Assembly (NCBI RefSeq): GCF_963576615.1
Contig: NC_088711.1
Location: forward strand, 11,650,869-11,714,868
DNA from: Watersipora subatra
Taxonomy: Eukaryota; Bryozoa; Gymnolaemata; Cheilostomatida; Watersiporidae
Direction of reading: 5' to 3'
DNA length: 64,000 nucleotides
Shown: positions 40,601 to 55,600 of the stretch, in pieces
Layout: each line of letters opens with the position of its first letter
Position numbering within the stretch: the first letter of the stretch is position 1
Made by a program: the position numbers and the translations under genes
The notes under the pieces: generated by a model
Databases searched by the model: none
What the model saw: only the letters and a program-made list of their open reading frames with translations
What the model was told of the DNA's origin: nothing

Positions 40601-43600
40601 AACACCTCCGGCATACTTGGCAACTGACTCAAGTGTTCATATCTCAAACATGGCTCGTATGTTAGTGCTAAAACTTGCTTGAAAGTTGGCTCGTATCTCA
40701 AGTTTCTCGTACGTTGGAGCACTCGTAAGTTGAAGTATTACTGTACTTATGTACGATGATGTATATATATTGCAGATGACTTCAAAAAAGAATTACTCTC
40801 AAATGAATCTAGTCCAGCTAAATTGAAACAACTCGAGGATGAAGCGCTGCACATGTACCGCGTTTTCTGTAGGTCTGAGGCTAAAGATTTTGTAGACTTG
40901 GGACCTGAGCTCACCACCCAGTTTAGACTGTGTGAGTTTGTGTACTAATTTTGTTTTATAAGTGAAATATAATTAACTAGAGGTTCTATAGTCTACACCG
41001 TAATGCTTAGAAACTTTGGTAATTGTATGCAGCTGATTTGAGTGTCACCTACTATGTCAGGTATATTGTATGATTCTGTTTGTTTTAGCTTCCACGAGAG
41101 ACGGTAAAAGTGATAATCAGCTCATTGTCTGTGACACTGCATGTCTCTGTATGATATTGCATTGATCTTCTGCTCAAATTATTGAACTCTGAGATTTTCT
41201 TCCTTATTTATTTCAAATTTACAGCTCTAACATACATATGTCATGATTTGTTGCTTTCTATTAAGAGGGTTAGTCTAAGTTTGTATTTGGATGATAGAAA
41301 AAACGGACATACGTTTAGCTGGATGAAGAAGTATTTTATTCGGACGCTTGGCTCATGGCTCGCTCAAAAACAAACTAGCTCATTGTCTACTTTAGTTGGT
41401 TCCCCTGTGCCTGGGCAGCATAATAATTGACATCTCCAGCTTTGCTATATTTACTGTTGCATATCATCTAATATCAGGTTTGGTTTAGATCAAAATTGAG
41501 CCAGAAAACTCTGAGAGTCGATCTGTGAAGTTTGTAAAAATGATCAGTTTTTTTTATTTTAGTGGCAGAGAGAGGAGAGGAAGGAATCAGGGACCTTAGA
41601 GTTAATGGAGAATTTATCTCTAGGTAAGTGTAATCCTTATTTAGTGCAGTTTAAACCCACAGGAGCCACAAACTTACAGCAGGCTGATAATCTCACTTTA
41701 AGATTCTAATATTTCGAAATCAACCTTTGGTTTGCTAAATGCACAAGTATTACTGACTAACCATTGTACAGAGTGCAAGGCAAATAGAGATCGTGTAGTG
41801 GGCTTTACCTTTGTTACCCTTTAACTTGCTTACTGTTTCTGCTTCTCGGGAGACACCTTTGTCTGCAGTAAAGCCATTACTTGCATGTTTGTATGCATGT
41901 GCATGTAGTTTCTGCACCGCTCTCACCACCCTCACCATCTAAACTTCAGCTAGCCTCTCCTTTTAATAGCAATATGCATTCCACTTCTTTTTACGTGATT
42001 GTCAGCAGTTTACTTTCGAGATGCAATTTTAATAAAGGATCTTTCATTGGTAGTGATATTGATGTTGATCAGGAACCATTTACAGTCAGCAGTGTTGGTG
42101 CAACTCCAGCTTTTGGTGCTGGACTGACACTTAGCGAGCTTTCTTAAACATTGCTCAAAGAATTGTCTGCCCCTGCTTTTGCAAATTACCTAGAGAAGAC
42201 AATTTATACATGCACAATGCTCAGGGCTGCTAATTTGTTGTTGTAGAGCCTATGACTACTTATATAACCTGATGGAGTGTTACTACTTACCGATATTTAG
42301 ACACAGCAAGCAGGTAGGTGTAGAGAAACTATTAGGAGAACCATTTAACGACAACTAAAAAGTTTTGTGTAGTGATGCAGCAGAAGGGGGAGGTGTAGGT
42401 TTATGTGTATGGACACTAGAAATGGGTGAGTTTAGAGTTGTTAAAGGTTGACTTGCAACAAAGTTCACATTACAGTTATTTGGTATCAAAAGATTCACCA
42501 TGTCTTACTCTGTTGTGTTGTAGGTGCCAAATATGTGGAAATGTGATTACAAGCTCTTAAAAGCTCAAAAACGAAAAGTCGCCGTAGATTGGAATCTCTT
42601 TATTTCGATGACGTAGCCATGAAATTTGGTTATCGTCTTGTCACGTATGTTCTCACGTGAATTGAAAGACCAATACAAAGCTCAATATAAAACTTATCGT
42701 AGTACTAGTTTATGACAAACACTTTGTCGTAATCTGATCATGTGACCCAATACTTCGCAAATAATTTTTGCAGCACTTTTCGATTATCACAGATGACCAA
42801 CAGGCTCGTTATGATTATCAGACAATGATATGTACTCCTTCGAGGTAAGGTTAAAAAGTTAAATGAATTTTTACGGTAAGTTATAAGATATCAGTGCTGA
42901 AAGTGACAGCATTACAACAGCATTACAATGACGATAAAACAGACGCGTAAGAACAATAGACATGGTTTTATTGAATGCGTGAAGTATATTTGTAAAAATG
43001 TTTCGACAAACAAGGTCGCATGAAAGTGTAAACAGAAACCATCTCTCACAAATGCGTCGCATTTGAGTGGTTTTGGAAAGAGAATCCAAACTACAGTGGT
43101 CTCGCGTGGCTGCGATTAACTGTTCGTTTTTGAGTTTTTAAGAGCTTGTAATCACATATCCACATATTTGGCACCTACAACACAACAGAGTAAGACATGG
43201 TGAATCTTATGATACCAAATAACTGTAATGTGAATTTTGTTGCAAGTCAACCTTTAAGATAAAGTAAGTTGATTGACATCAAACTCATGGTGCATTATAA
43301 GCTTAGAAGTGAACAGAGAGCACAACTCACAATATAGAGCTGGAATTTTAATGGTAACTGAACACTTGTGGAAACTAATATGCTTGTGCAGGTGACACTC
43401 GCATGTGTACTTGTCAGTTCATAATATATTTACCAATACTTTATTAGGTTAATTGAGCTACCTTTGCTATCGCGGTAACTCTATAGTCAAAACCTGTCAA
43501 TATTTTATTAGGTTAATAGAGCTACCATTGCTATCTTGGTAACTCTATAGTCATTTTCCTTTATACAAAGTTAATCTATGCTAAGATCTGCTCCACATGT

Positions 43601-46600
43601 TAAAAAGGAGCACTGTTAGAGAGAGTTTTCTTTGAAGATCACACTAATTCATTTAATGTTCTAAGACTTATACTAACTCCTTAATGGATACTGCAAATAA
43701 TTGCACTTAGTATTAAAACTAATGCATATGATAAAACCATGTAAAATAACGGAATGTAAAAATTAAATTATTTGTAAAAACATATTTGAAAAGTAATAAT
43801 CATAAAAATAGATGTTTGTTGATACTTGACTGTAGAGACATGCGAATGGATGTGTAGGGTGGGTGATGCATAAGTTTAAAGTAGAAGTGGTGATATTGGT
43901 ACACAGATTAGGTAAAGTTGAAATTAATATAGCTTATAAACTTTTAGTGGTTTTATATTTACCAATCCTTCAATTTAGGTACTTGTGAGACTCCAACATT
44001 TTAAGAAACTTAACTCTTATGTTGGAAATTTCTTCTCGTGTAGAATCAGATTTCTCAGATTTTACATTGTATGTTGTAAAATTTGTATGTAGGAGTGATT
44101 GTAATAAGAGGTTTGACAGTAGTAGAGGTTTGACAGTAGTAGAGGTTTGACAGTAGTAGAGGTTTGACAGTAGTAGAGGTTTGACAGTAGTAGAGGTTTG
44201 ACTCTAGTCGAGGTTTGACTCTAGTCGAGGTTTGACTTTAGTCGAGGTTTGACTCTAGTCGAGGTTTGACTCTAGTCGAGGTTTGACTCTAGTCGAGGTT
44301 TGACTCTAGTCGAGGTTTGACTCTAGTCGAGGTTTGACTCTAGTCGAGGTTTGACTCTAGTCGAGGTTTGACTCTAGTCGAGGTTTGACTCTAGTCGAGG
44401 TTTGACTCTAGTCGAGGTTTGACTCTAGTCGAGGTTTGACTCTAGTCGAGGTTTGACTCTAGTCGAGGTTTGACTCTAGTCGAGGTTTGACTCTAGTCGA
44501 GGTTTGACTCTAGTCGAGGTTTGACTCTAGTCGAGGTTTGACTCTAGTCGAGGTTTGACTCTAGTCGAGGTTTGACTCTAGTCGAGGTTTGACTCTAGTC
44601 GAGGTTTGACTCTAGTCGAGGTTTGACTCTAGTCGAGGTTTGACTCTAGTCGAGGTTTGATTATATGAACAACTATAACTAAAAGTTGTTAGTCCTTTTT
44701 ACTGCAAATATTCAATTTTATAACACTTTTACAATGCTTGTAGTATTTCACGCGGTTATATGGAGAGAAGCACGCAAAGCCAGATTTTGCTCCATGGTAA
44801 GGTAATATAATTGCATTGCACAAAGTTTCTTTGCTGATAGAATGGATGACTCTGCTAGGTTGCTCCAAGTGTGCAAGCTTAATATGTTGCTAAGTGCACA
44901 AGCCTCTACTGTAGGGTCAGCCGGAGTGATCGACGTGGGTTTAGTCTATCATCTAGACTGAGGAGTTCGTTTAAGGGAGACAGAGGTGGGGGTAGCCTAA
45001 GTGGCTCAAACAGCAATCTCAAGGATCTCGACAGTTCTCCTTGTTCCACACCCGTATGTTCACCAGCAGTAACTTTATTTACATTGATTACTAAATGCCT
45101 ATTCTTGGATCGTAATATTATAATTATTACATCTCACAGGACCATGTGATTGTATAGAAGCCTAAAATAGTGCTGTATGAATATGTATATGAGAACTGTA
45201 TGGACTGTATAGTTACCGTAAAACCTCTAATTGAATGCCACCTCTATTTGAATGCCACCTCTATTTGACTGCCACTGTGAGAGAAGGGTTGAAAAATAGA
45301 GCGCCACTCTCTAATTGAACGACACCTCTATTTGATCGTCACTTTGACAATCTTTGCTCTTTACGAACCCATAATATCAATTGATCGGTAGAAAAGGGTC
45401 CAACAGATTTTTATTAATAATGAATCATTTACATGAATAATAATTAATTCTCTCGTTGTCTAACTCCAAAGCTTTTCATTTTTTTCGTTAAAACATTGAA
45501 AGCAACGCTATAAAAATAATTAATAACTGTCTCAGGCTAATAGTAGTACCTTGTTTAATGCGGTCTTGATACTTTGAAGTACATGTATATAAAAACGGTT
45601 TACATTTGCGATGGTATGTGAACGACTAGTTTTAGAGTAAAGGTTGCGTTTAGTGAGCAAAACTTTTACGCATTGCATTTGTGCTAAATGCAGCGTGTGA
45701 AGGTATTGCTTCGCCAAAAACTTGTTTGGACGCTAATATTGACTAGCTCAGCTGTGCAAAAGAAGAATTGAGGTCAGAAGACATTGTGGAATGTATTGGA
45801 CAACCAAAAGACGTTCGTTTCATTGAAAGCAACAATCAGGACGTAGCTATCTGAGCAAACGATACAAATATTTTTGTTTTAAAAACGTTAATTTTTGTTT
45901 CTGCATGTAATGTAAATATGGTTCATTAAAGCCACTTATTCATGAATATGTATTTGTAGCATTTGACCGATTATCATTATATAACTTATAAATTGGCTGA
46001 GTTATAGCATATTATTTAATAGCATTTTTGCAGTTATCTTAACATGGCTTACAATGGATCGACGCTCATAACTCCTCTTCTATTGCACATAAAAAGCCTG
46101 TTCTGACTGCAAACTGTAGCGAACATATCAATGAGTGCAATGAGCTTTTATGCAACATTGTTAAATATAGATATAAAATAAAAACATATCATGAAATTTA
46201 GAATTAAATAAAAATTGAAAGCTCCAACAAATTGCAAAGCAGTACACAGGCTATAATATCATGGCAGGTTAATTGCAAGCAATAGATATCTACTGGTAGA
46301 GATATTTTTCGGTTTCTCAATGCATATTTATTAATGGATCTTTGACAAGTTGGAGTTATGATAGCAGTTTTATTGCATCCAAAAGGTTTAATATCGCTCC
46401 ACCGGAAAAAGAGGGCAATCTATAGACGATATTCGCTTCGAATAGACGATATTTGCTTCACCCGTAAAAGGGTTAATTTATCCTTCCAAAGTTCTGACAA
46501 GCCATTTGAAAAATACGATGCCAGCCTCTATTTGAACGCCGCCTCTAATTGACTGCCGCTATAGAGGAAAGATTGCAAAACAGAGCGCCGTGGCATTCAA

Positions 46601-49600
46601 TTAAGGGTTTTACGGTATGTTCTAAGGACTGTATGGTTATGTCCTAAAGGCTGTACGGTTATGTCCTAAGGAATGTATGACTATGTATTGTGAAGCTGTG
46701 TGGATACATTTAGTTGAGGGCAGTATGACTATATATTGTGAAGTCGTGTAGATACATTTTTTTGAGGACAGTATGATTATGTATTGTGAGGACTGTATGA
46801 CTATATATATGAGGACTGTATGACTATATATTATGAGGACTGTATGACTATATATTGTGAAGTTGTGTGGACACATTTATTTAAGGACTGTATGATTATA
46901 TATTTGTGGACTGTATGGCTGTATATTATGGGTACAGTATGACTATATATTATGGGTACAGTATGACTATATATTATGGGTACAGTATGACTATATATTT
47001 GTGGACTGTAGTTTATTGCACTGTGTTTATGTTATTTACTCAAGGATTGCGTGAGTCTTCAAGATGAAGACTTTGGAGATGAAACCATAGGAGAAGACGA
47101 ATTTCCTGATATGAGTGGCTGGAGTGTAGAGCTACCCAGTATCTCCATACAGCCGGACTCTCGCAGCCGCACTTGCTTGTTTTTTCAAATTAGGGTATAT
47201 AAGTCTGACCCTAACATGACCCTCAGTGAGTTTACCCCTATATGTAGCTACATTGATGATACTTCAGTATACTTGTCTTTTCAAATGCTGACTTATGTAA
47301 TTCTACTCAGTGCTGACTATTCAGGCTTGCTCATCATAGGATAGGGGTACAATTCTTATATACTAAGTCGGTTATGTACACTGGTCAGTAGGGAGGAAAA
47401 CTGATGCTGTACACTGGTCAGTGAGTGGACCAAGTCTGTACACAAGGAACTTGTTCTGTGCAATGTACACCGGTTAGCCACAAGCGCCGCACACTCATCA
47501 TTAGGAAGGAATTTGCACTGGTAGTTGGTTTTCTTTTAACAGGATTTGATCAGAAACTAATTTTACTGGATAATGTTTGTAGGTGAGGAAAATGAGGCAG
47601 CAAATCATAGCAGCAGGTGCTCTGTTTTCCGAGCTTATAATGACTTCTACAGTTTGGAGCAAAAATTAAAGCAGTTCCACGGAGCAAAGCTGTGCAAACA
47701 ACTTCCACCAAAGAGAATCTTTGGCACAATCGGCCACGAATACCTTGATGGAGTTAAACCCAAGTTTGAAGCATTTCTCAAGGTGGGTTTGATTATTCAT
47801 CAGGCAGGACCAATGTTAGTTACAAGTGTTTTTAGTAATGGCCATTGTTACATGTACGCTGTTCTCTACACAACTATCAAAATATTGTTGTTCGCTTTTG
47901 CACTTTATGTTGGAGTTGTGGCGCCTTGTGAGTGAATCTTGCACGGTCAGATAATTCTTTACTTTAGAATGTTCTGAACACACCGGAACTCAAGAACAGT
48001 GAACTGCTGCACAACTTTCTCACTGCCGAAGATTTCTCTAAAGGAACTGCAGCTGATGTACGAATTGGTAAGCCTAATTGATATGTCTAGTTGTGGTTAA
48101 ACATGTATTGATGTTCTGTAGCTCCAGCTGGTTGATTAGCTTGAGGCATAGTCTTGGCTGTTCAAGGTATATTTTTGTAATGAAGTCAGTAAGACTGAAT
48201 TCAATTAACATTGGATTTGTGCTGTTTTACACATTTATGTTTTGATTCACTAGACAATTAATTCCTATGACATTTTGCTTTTCTCCTCTGGATTGTTTCA
48301 ATAGATTTATAGATAGGTCAAGGTGAATATAACACAGCAGGGGATCACTCTGGTCACTCAGAGGCATGTGCTCCTTATATAGCTTTGATGACGAGCTGTT
48401 TATTTATATAAGATATTTGACGAGAGCAGTTAGTGCTTGTGAAGGTTTGATAACAAGTTGCAAGTAGTATTTACATAGATTGGATAACAACAATGGGTAG
48501 TATTTGTATAGCTGTAGGTATAGGTCATACTTGTACAAAAGAATTGGCATTTACAGAAACTATATGGGTTATTTTGTGTGCTTTTAAATTGTGTTTATGC
48601 AATGGACAAATCCTCTCAAAATGAAACTATCCAAAATTGTAAAAAAATTTAGGTACCTGTTCTTGGAAATTCTTGACTATATTAAAAGCGAGCTTTTTTA
48701 GTGAAGATGTTTCAGCTGTTGGCTTAATTGCATTCATACATTTATTTCACTTAGGTGTTTTTCGTCTGTGATTTTAAATGTTATCCAACTTTTACAATTT
48801 AGGGAAAGTTTTAAATACTTTATTTTTCATATAAGCAATCATAGAATTTCTCATTGTTGTTAATTATTGTGTATATTTCAAGCAGGAGATTTTCAATGTT
48901 TTGCTGATCACGTAACTTTGTTGTCCCCTTATTTTTATGCTAAAAATCGACGAATTCCCAAATTTTTATTTTTTAAAATGAACTCTAGTTTGAAAAATGC
49001 AAATTTTAATGATGAAAGGACTAGGTCCTTTTTGAAACTGATGATTAGTTCATCGTTTGTATTTTAATGATACTTTTGCTGCAAGCATGTTGGATGTGTC
49101 ATTGTTTGAATCTATTGAAGTTTATGTAGTTGCATCTTGTATGCATTTATCATTTATGCAGTGTGTATTGAAGTAATAAAAATATTTACTGTAAGGAAGC
49201 AACACAAACACTTGATCAACCTCAGAGTTAGTTATTTATTTTAAAGGTCGACTTGCAACAAAATTCACATTACAGTTATCTGGTATCAAAAGATTCACCA
49301 TGTCTTACTCAGCTGTGTTGTAGGTGCAAAATATGTGGAAATGTGATTACAAGCTCTTAAAAGCTCAAAAACGAACAGCTAATCGCAGCCATCACAAAAA
49401 TGCTGTAGGTTGGAATCCCTTTCCAAAACGGCTCAAATGTGACGTAGTTGAACACGATAGCTTCTGTTTACGCTTTCATGCAACCTCATTTGTCAAAATA
49501 TTTTCACAAATAATTATACTTCGCGCGTTCAATAAAACCATGTCTATTGCCCTTATGCGTCTATTTCATCATCATTGTAATGCTGTCACTTTGAGCACTG

Positions 49601-52600
49601 ATATCTCAAAACCTACTGTACAAATTTTACTTTTTCAACCTTAGCTCGAAGAAGTGCATATCATCCTCTGATAAACATGACGAGCCTGTTGGTCACCTTT
49701 GATAGTCGAAAAAATGCTGCAGAAATTGTTGGTGCTATTTGGCAGGAAGTATGAGTCACATGATCAGATTACGACTAGATGATTAGACCAAACTGAAGCA
49801 AAACTGTAAAGTAGCGAGCATCTATATTTGATAAGGGCTTTCCGGTGAAACCCAAAGTGTTTGTCATAAACTAGTGCTACGAGACGTTTTATATTGAGCC
49901 TTTTATTGGTCTTTCATTTCACGTGATAACATCACGCGACAAAACAATAACCACGTCGAGTTGAGGACATCGTCAAAATGAAGGGATTCCAACTACATCG
50001 TTTTCATGATGGCTGCGATTAATTGTTCGTTTTTGAACTTTTAAGAGCTTGTAATCACATTTCCACATATTTTGCACCTACAACACAGCGGAGTAAGACA
50101 CGGTGAATCTTTTGATACCAAATAACTATAATGTGAATTTTGTTGCAAGTCAACCTTTAACATCTCTATTTAGTTGACCAAATTGGCCTAAAATCAGCCT
50201 ACCACTGGTTGGTTATTCATATCTTTTTAGTCTATATAACTTTAGCTTTTCTTTTTTCATTGGGGTTGTCTCATCTTTTATAAAGTAAATTTCGTGGTAG
50301 CATAACTCTTACAATATAGATGGGATGGTTAGAGCTAGGCAAAGATTAGAATTTTATAATGGGTATATTACTACTTGTGTAGGTGTAGAGATGTTGCCAT
50401 ATATTATGTCTCATTCACTCACTCATTCATTCACTCATTCTCATTCATTCATGAATTCTTTTATAGCTTATAATAAATAATATAATTAATTCATATGATG
50501 CAGTGGATTTGTTGTTGCAACTGTTGTAGAGAATGTGCTAAAATCCATGCCAGGAAAACTAGTTAAAGAGAGGGGACAGAATCTTAAAGGCTTTCTTAAA
50601 TCATTCCAAAGCAGCACCATTCCTAAGCCACCTCGGCCAGACCTAACCAGATGCTCTGGTGGAGTGGATGATGGTGACAGCCCAACTCTCCTCATCGACA
50701 GACATGTGAGTATCAAGCTCCTAGTTGGACTGGTGCCTGTTACACTCAGCAATCTATCTATTAATATTATTCATTTTGAAATCTCTTTTGTATGTTGGAG
50801 CAAATATTCCTATAAGAATTCATAATAATTTGATTAATGTCTTCTATAGCTCAAAATCCTATGATAATTTCTTAATAGATACCGCAGGTAATTTAAATAT
50901 AGCATTATTACAAATGCATTATAAAAAATCTTTGTAAATATTTAATTTAAAAAACCATATGTAAGAATAAATTGATAATATTGTAATTATCAGCAATAGA
51001 TGAGCAAGCTTGGCGATGTGCAGTTTCAGAGATAGAGTGTCTAACAAGGCGTGTAAGTAATGGGTAAGTTACGTGGTAGACGTTCCTTTAACTCTGATTA
51101 AATAAAATTTGAATTTAACTTAATTTTCGTGATTTTATATTTTTTTATTGTTGACCAGCCTCTTCATGTTCACTTTCAAAACTGCAGAGCTCTAACAAAC
51201 TTTAAATGATTTACGTTGGGAATTGCTTTAAAATTAGAGCGAAATTTTTGTCCAAATTTTGAATCGTGTTGGAAAATTCAATTCGTATGTCGAAGCGATC
51301 ATAAGTGGAGGTTTGACTTTGTTATCGATTATGGCCTCCACAAGGAACAATAGTTCAAATTAAAGGAAGTTGTTGTTAGACAAGCTCATGCTCTAGTGCA
51401 GTTGTAAACTTATGAGCCTTGAGACCTGTGATAAACATAATAAGCCAGGACAAGTCTTTTAGTATCTCCTAACTAATCCATATGAACTGAGTTTTTATGA
51501 TTTAAATCACCTGATATGAACTGTTCTCATCCCTATACCCTCGACCTTCGTTAGAACAGACTAATAGTGGTGGTGGGGTTCAGTATACCGATGTGCCTAT
51601 ATGTAGGCATATATATATACAGGAAAGATCACATAGATAATGCCTATATACATTGCACTATCTACTGTGCACAATATTATACTGTATATACAATAAAATA
51701 CATAGCCTGTGAGAAGAAACATTTCTAAGCTGCGAAATCTCTAAAAACAGCAACAAAGGTTAGGCAATACCTATAACGGCAAATTATTTGCGGAAACTTG
51801 CATTCACGCGGAGTAGTACAACTGTTTAGTTTTACTGGACATTAAATAAATTCCTCCTTCAAGCTTATATTGTGGTTTTCTTACATACTTATAAATCATA
51901 TAAAATTGTATTTCATCATAAAAGTTGAGGACACAAACGATACGATTGAAAAATTTATTTCACTCTTGCGAGTGATTTTATACAAATGGCTCCAATAGAC
52001 AAGTGTTTCTTACATTTAATGATTTTCAAATTTTTTACTGAAAATCATTAAAAACAGATTATCAATTGTTTGTACGTAACTGTACTTTGATTGCAACTGC
52101 TATATCCAAATTTATCTGTCTTATCTGATATCCGGACAAATGAGTTCCATATAAACAAGGGTTGACTGTATCACCAGCATTTAAATTGTTAGTTGACTAA
52201 TGTGGTGCTGCGGTTTTCTTTACAGCTTAACAATCGGTTATACGAAAAAAGCCACATTAGGCAACTCAGCAATGGTGTGGCGGTAGAGCCTAACAACCAC
52301 CTGCTAACAGACAGCTGTGAAACATCTGCAAGGGAACCTGCCAATGCTATAAAGTTATCTTCTGTTGTGGATTGTATAGCGCGCATTGGTAAGATACGTA
52401 TATAATCTATTCATATCTTAACTTATTATTATCGTAATAAGCATCAGTACTAGCAGACATGTGCGGAGTACATTAAATGGGGATGTACTATGCTCCATTT
52501 AGGCATGCCATGTCAATTTCTTGTTTAAAGTATTACTATCACTATTTTGACTAAGTGTCAGAGTATTATAACAACTTTTAAACTGTTAAATAATAGTTTT

Positions 52601-55600
52601 AAACCTTTCTAGCAGATTAGCATGAGAGTATTTTGTGGATTTTAAATTGTATTTATTCATTTTGCATCAATGAGAGCCAGCCATCAATGAAACAAGTTTA
52701 AATATTTTCTGAGTACAATTCAGGTTTTAACTAACCTTTTATGCTGCTCATTTTTACTTAATTTGTACTTATTCATAACTAGATGAATGTACAGCGTTGC
52801 ACGGGTAATAAAAAAGTTCTTGCACAAAAAATTTATTTCTAACATACAGGTGACGCTACTACAATGTAAATAATCCGCTCCAAAAACGCTTACGTTACGA
52901 CGATTTTATGTTATAAGAACAGTAAAATACATGTAAGTTGCCTAATCCGTTCCAAGATCTTCCCAAACTCACCCCTGTCCAATTGTTTCCTTCGTCGATC
53001 TGTTTCCAGGGGACAAGGTTATGATAAAAGATAACTGTCGACGATACTCCAACTCGTGACATTCAGATTGGTAGACCGACGCTGTAACACCTCCACAAAT
53101 CGATCGCCTTTAAGTATTTCTGAACAATTGCGCAGCTACTTATTCTCTGCACTTTCTCGAAACACTTGATGATCTATTATGGTGAACTAGACTGTCATGG
53201 AATTTGCGTATATAATAGAGATAATGGTATACATACGTTGTTTTTTCTTTCCCAATTGCAGCAGAAGAGAAAACGAAATTTTAAAACTACAAGATTCTCA
53301 TTATTCAAATAGAATTTAAAAACTTGCACCGACGTTACGTTATCTGGAATTTACGTTATAGGAGGTATATGTTATATGGTCTACTGTATTTATGATTATG
53401 GCTGGTAGAACCTGTCTATCCAACTACCCTGGCAGTCTGTCGAAATGCAGGAAGTCATCAGATGGTTTGGCTTCTTCTCTATTTGTAAAACCTTTCATCT
53501 GCAACTAGCCAATACGTCACTGATGTAGTTTTTCTGGTCATTATTTAAGCAGAAGTGATTTTCAGTCTGTCAAAATATTTGATTACATAGATTTGTAAGG
53601 TTATATAAAAGAGAAACCACAAGTTTTGCAGATAGAAAAATTAATAAGGTTGCAGGGCAGAATGTAGTGACACTTAAAGAGTTCGTCTTCGTTTTTTTGC
53701 GAATGGCACTTTATAAGAGCAGATAAGTACAAAATTGCATTTGTCACTGTATGCTAGGGCACTCCTCTATTTTTATTACTTGATGAATTAAATCAGCCGT
53801 TCATTCTGTTGTTACCTATTCACTCCTAAACTGACTTGCTACAATTGTCAACCAAGCGCTTTTAATGGAAGCTCTTCAGAAGCGAACTGTCCGGTTTTAT
53901 TATGGCACTGAAAAAGAGAGTATTAACCCATTTTCTGTATATACTAATGCTAAGAAGTGTAGGCCGAACAACATATGTACTAGGTGTGATTATACAATTA
54001 AGCGGATTAATTCTACTTCCTCGTTTCTTTGTTCTCCTTGTTTTTTTCTTTTCCTTGTTGTTTTTTTCCTTTTGTTTTGTTTTTCCTTGTTTACCCTTCA
54101 AGCTCAGTGTCATGGCATGTCAAGTTGCTCTACAGCCGTAAGCATACGCATGTGTATTGTTGGTCATAGCAGAGGAAGTGTTTGTGATCCCAAAAAGACT
54201 GCACATGGTGTTGGTGACAGTGACACTGCTCGCCAAGGACTGGATTGATAGTCTTATCACGTACTTAATCCATTGGAAGCTTGGCCAGGTCCTCGAAGAG
54301 CATCGTATAGAATCTCTCATCAAATTGCTTCAAGGTATTTTTAATGTCAGCTAAAAATCTTATGCAATTCTTATCCATTTCATGATGATGTTACTACATA
54401 ACATCTTTATTGCATGTTGACATCTGTTATTAATTGTTTCTCTTATAGATAATATATTCTATGGGGATGGTCTCACCAGAACAGATGATCAGCGAGACCA
54501 AAGAAAGCGTAAAGCTTTAGCAGACGTCAAAAACTTGGTGCAAGGTGGGTCCAGACTGTTATTTTCTGTGGAGCTCCATCATTATATATTCAGCTTATAT
54601 TGAACAGCATATATGCCGACCCTAGAAAAACAGCTCTAAAATCAGAGAATTTATAAGAATTCGCGTATAAGCCTATAAATCCTATATATGCCGTACGTAT
54701 CTATCAGAGCAAAAGGTTGCAGAAATGGAGCGACTTTTGGAGGCTTATTACAAAAAGTGTCTGAGTTGTTGTGTAATTAGCCTATCATGTCTCGGCTTAA
54801 TCGAAAGGAAACAATCATCTGTTTGCGTTGAGCCAATGGAAAACATGTCTGCATCTCATGCTGACCTTAGTTTCACTTTACAAAAACACAGTTTTATAGC
54901 CCCTTTTTTCTGCGATGATCAGACGCATTACAACTACATAAGTTTCACAAATTGTAGATCGAGGGACTTCTGATGATTATCTACTGGGTAATAGTAGTGG
55001 TGACAGTTTATTTCAACAGTAATAATAATAACGCCATAAGCTATAGTAAAGCCGCTAGCCATAGTAATAGTGGTAACATGTCCGACTCGGAACATGCTTA
55101 ACTTGTCAACCACAGCTAGTATAAAGAGGACAAAAAGTGTCCGAACTCATTCTGCAACAATCATCGTGGCCTTTTATGGCATCATATGATGTAAAATTTT
55201 ATGCTAATTAGTTTGGTCAAATGCTACGTAAATTTATATGCGCCAATGTCAAATATTTGGGTCATGATCTCAGAAACCATGGTTAAGTTGGGTGTTTGAG
55301 ATTTAGAGTTATCTAGACTAGCAGAAGGAGAAAATTCTCAGTTATTTTGCAAAAAAATTCTGATTCCAGCAGATTTTATGGTCAATAAACTGAATGCACG
55401 TTCACCATTAGTGTGAAAACGTAGTTCTGAGAAAACTGGTGTTAAAGTTTGAGAAATGAAAACCAATACACAATTTTGTTTACATTTCAAAACGTCATAG
55501 CAACCAATATCAAGAAGTTGTGATATTTATCTAGATTTCTGTATTTATATACAAAAAATTATCCTGAATTTAAAAATCTAAACAGATTTTAGCTAGCTGT

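Noticed and set aside
47226..47344. Open continuation of SNX14 exon 17
   Set aside because: Phase and alignment to the PX domain require a donor at 47226 (CTCA/GTGAGT). The open frame beyond is intron.
53862..54248. Overlapping ORFs on both strands upstream of SNX14 exon 22
   Set aside because: Low-complexity T-rich intron plus exon read in the wrong frame. The true exon is 54170-54334 in another frame.
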